From: Phenylobacterium sp.
Lineage (GTDB): Bacteria; Pseudomonadota; Alphaproteobacteria; Caulobacterales; Caulobacteraceae
Assembly (NCBI RefSeq): GCF_030645195.1
Contig: NZ_JAUSLW010000073.1
Location: 1-64,000, forward strand
Direction of reading: 5' to 3'
DNA: 64,000 bases
Shown here: positions 63,427 through 64,000 of the stretch, in pieces
Position numbering within the stretch: the stretch's first letter is position 1
Layout: every line of letters starts with the position of its first letter
The notes under the pieces: model-generated
Told to the model about the DNA's origin: nothing
What the model saw: the letters and a program-made list of their open reading frames with translations, nothing else
Databases searched by the model: none
Program-made: the position numbers and the translations under genes

Positions 63427-64000
63427 ATGAATCGCATCGACCGACGCAGTTTCCTGCTGACCACCGCCGGCGCGGCCCTGATGACGGCGGCTCCAGCCCT
63501 CGCCCAGGGGTCGGAGGACGCCAAGCTCAAGACCCTGCTGGACAGGATCTTCGAGGACCAGGTGGACGACAGTCCCGAGCGGGCCACCTCCCTGGGCCTC
63601 GACAAGGGGGCGCGGGCGGCGCTGAAGGGCCAGCTGGACGAGGTCTCGACCGCGGCCCGCGAGGCGCGGCTGGCCAAGGTGCGGACCCGGGTGGCGGCGC
63701 TGAACGGCGTCGACCGCACGGCCCTGTCGACGGCGTCCAAGGTCGACCTGGACGTGGTGCTCTACCAGAACAGCCACGCCCTCTCGAACGGCGAGAAGTA
63801 CAAGTTCGGCAGCGTCGGCGGCCGGTTCTCGCCCTATGTGATCAGCCAGCAGAACGGGGCCTATCAGGAGATCCCGGACTTCCTGGACAACCAGCACCGG
63901 GTGGCCAACGCCGCCGACGCCGAGGCCTGGATCTCGCGCCTGCACGCGTTCGGCAAGGTGCTGGACCAGGACCTGGAACGCATGAAGATCGACGTGGCCG
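63427..64000 (+). CDS. DUF885 family protein, Tat-exported (3' end outside window)
   Basis: The first 191 residues are visible. A Tat signal (DRRSFLLTTAGAALMTAAPALAQ) leads into LKTLLDRIFEDQVDDSPERATSLGLDKG, KVDLDVVLYQNSHALSNGEKYKFGS, RFSPYVISQQNGAYQEIPDFLDNQH and VANAADAEAWISRLHAFGKVLDQDLERM. This is the N-terminal half of DUF885, an M32/M2-like putative carboxypeptidase family; the metal-binding HExxH would lie further on, outside the window. Likely periplasmic. Confidence 0.85.
   Translation, partial: MNRIDRRSFLLTTAGAALMTAAPALAQGSEDAKLKTLLDRIFEDQVDDSPERATSLGLDKGARAALKGQLDEVSTAAREARLAKVRTRVAALNGVDRTALSTASKVDLDVVLYQNSHALSNGEKYKFGSVGGRFSPYVISQQNGAYQEIPDFLDNQHRVANAADAEAWISRLHAFGKVLDQDLERMKIDVA

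Overview
The window is high-GC (roughly 70%) chromosomal DNA from an alphaproteobacterium. The gene set points to Caulobacteraceae, with Phenylobacterium or Caulobacter most likely (inference). It has a fliQ-fliR-flhB-cckA cluster, where cckA encodes the master cell-cycle hybrid kinase of Caulobacterales. It also has fliL-fliM facing flgF-flgG-flgA-flgH, TTAACC CtrA-type boxes in front of flagellar operons, a sigma-54 promoter in front of flgF, and an alphaproteobacterial palindromic intergenic repeat. I found no tRNA, rRNA or CRISPR array.

Layout. 1-1.8 kb: accessory end with an IS5-family transposase tail and a two-gene toxin/immunity-like pair. 1.9-9.1 kb: cysteine synthase, GNAT, a cluster of REP-like hairpins, a DECR-type SDR, a PIN toxin/antitoxin pair, small unknown genes, a 150-bp MITE-like element and an APH-fold kinase. 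9.4-23.3 kb: GST, a truncated hydrolase, the ohr-ohrR peroxide module with a readable promoter/operator, a nucleoside transporter, an acyl-CoA/thiolase group, a lipoprotein hydrolase, a Leu/Glu dehydrogenase and two MFS transporters. 23.3-34.5 kb: a bifunctional PBP, a TetR/MFS pair, a VWA protein, a catalytically degenerate serine recombinase, a divergent acetyltransferase/deacetylase pair and the xseB-ispA-dxs isoprenoid operon.

34.5-52.5 kb is the flagellar island. The leftward operon flgF-flgG-flgA-flgH is followed by two small secreted paralogues. The rightward operon is fliL-fliM plus a DUF6468-like protein, a MotE-like protein and a 982-residue TPR protein. fliO-fliP (leftward) and flgB-flgC-fliE (rightward) share a divergent promoter region. 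An OpuC-type osmolyte ABC transporter and a REP-embedded DUF559 nuclease precede fliQ-fliR-flhB, which leads into cckA. Together these supply rod, L-ring, P-ring assembly, C-ring and export-gate parts, with CtrA sites upstream (class II logic) and sigma-54 for flgF (class III logic).

54.6-64 kb: a REP cluster, a DEAD-box helicase with a DbpA domain, a secreted M20 peptidase, a CheY-like regulator with an unknown partner, an acyl-CoA synthetase, an RTX protein, a divergent SRAP-family protein and the start of a Tat-exported DUF885 protein. Most genes look ordinary. The points of most interest are the toxin/immunity-like pair, the serine recombinase without its active site, the DUF559 gene whose end is made of repeat DNA, and the non-canonical SRAP protein.
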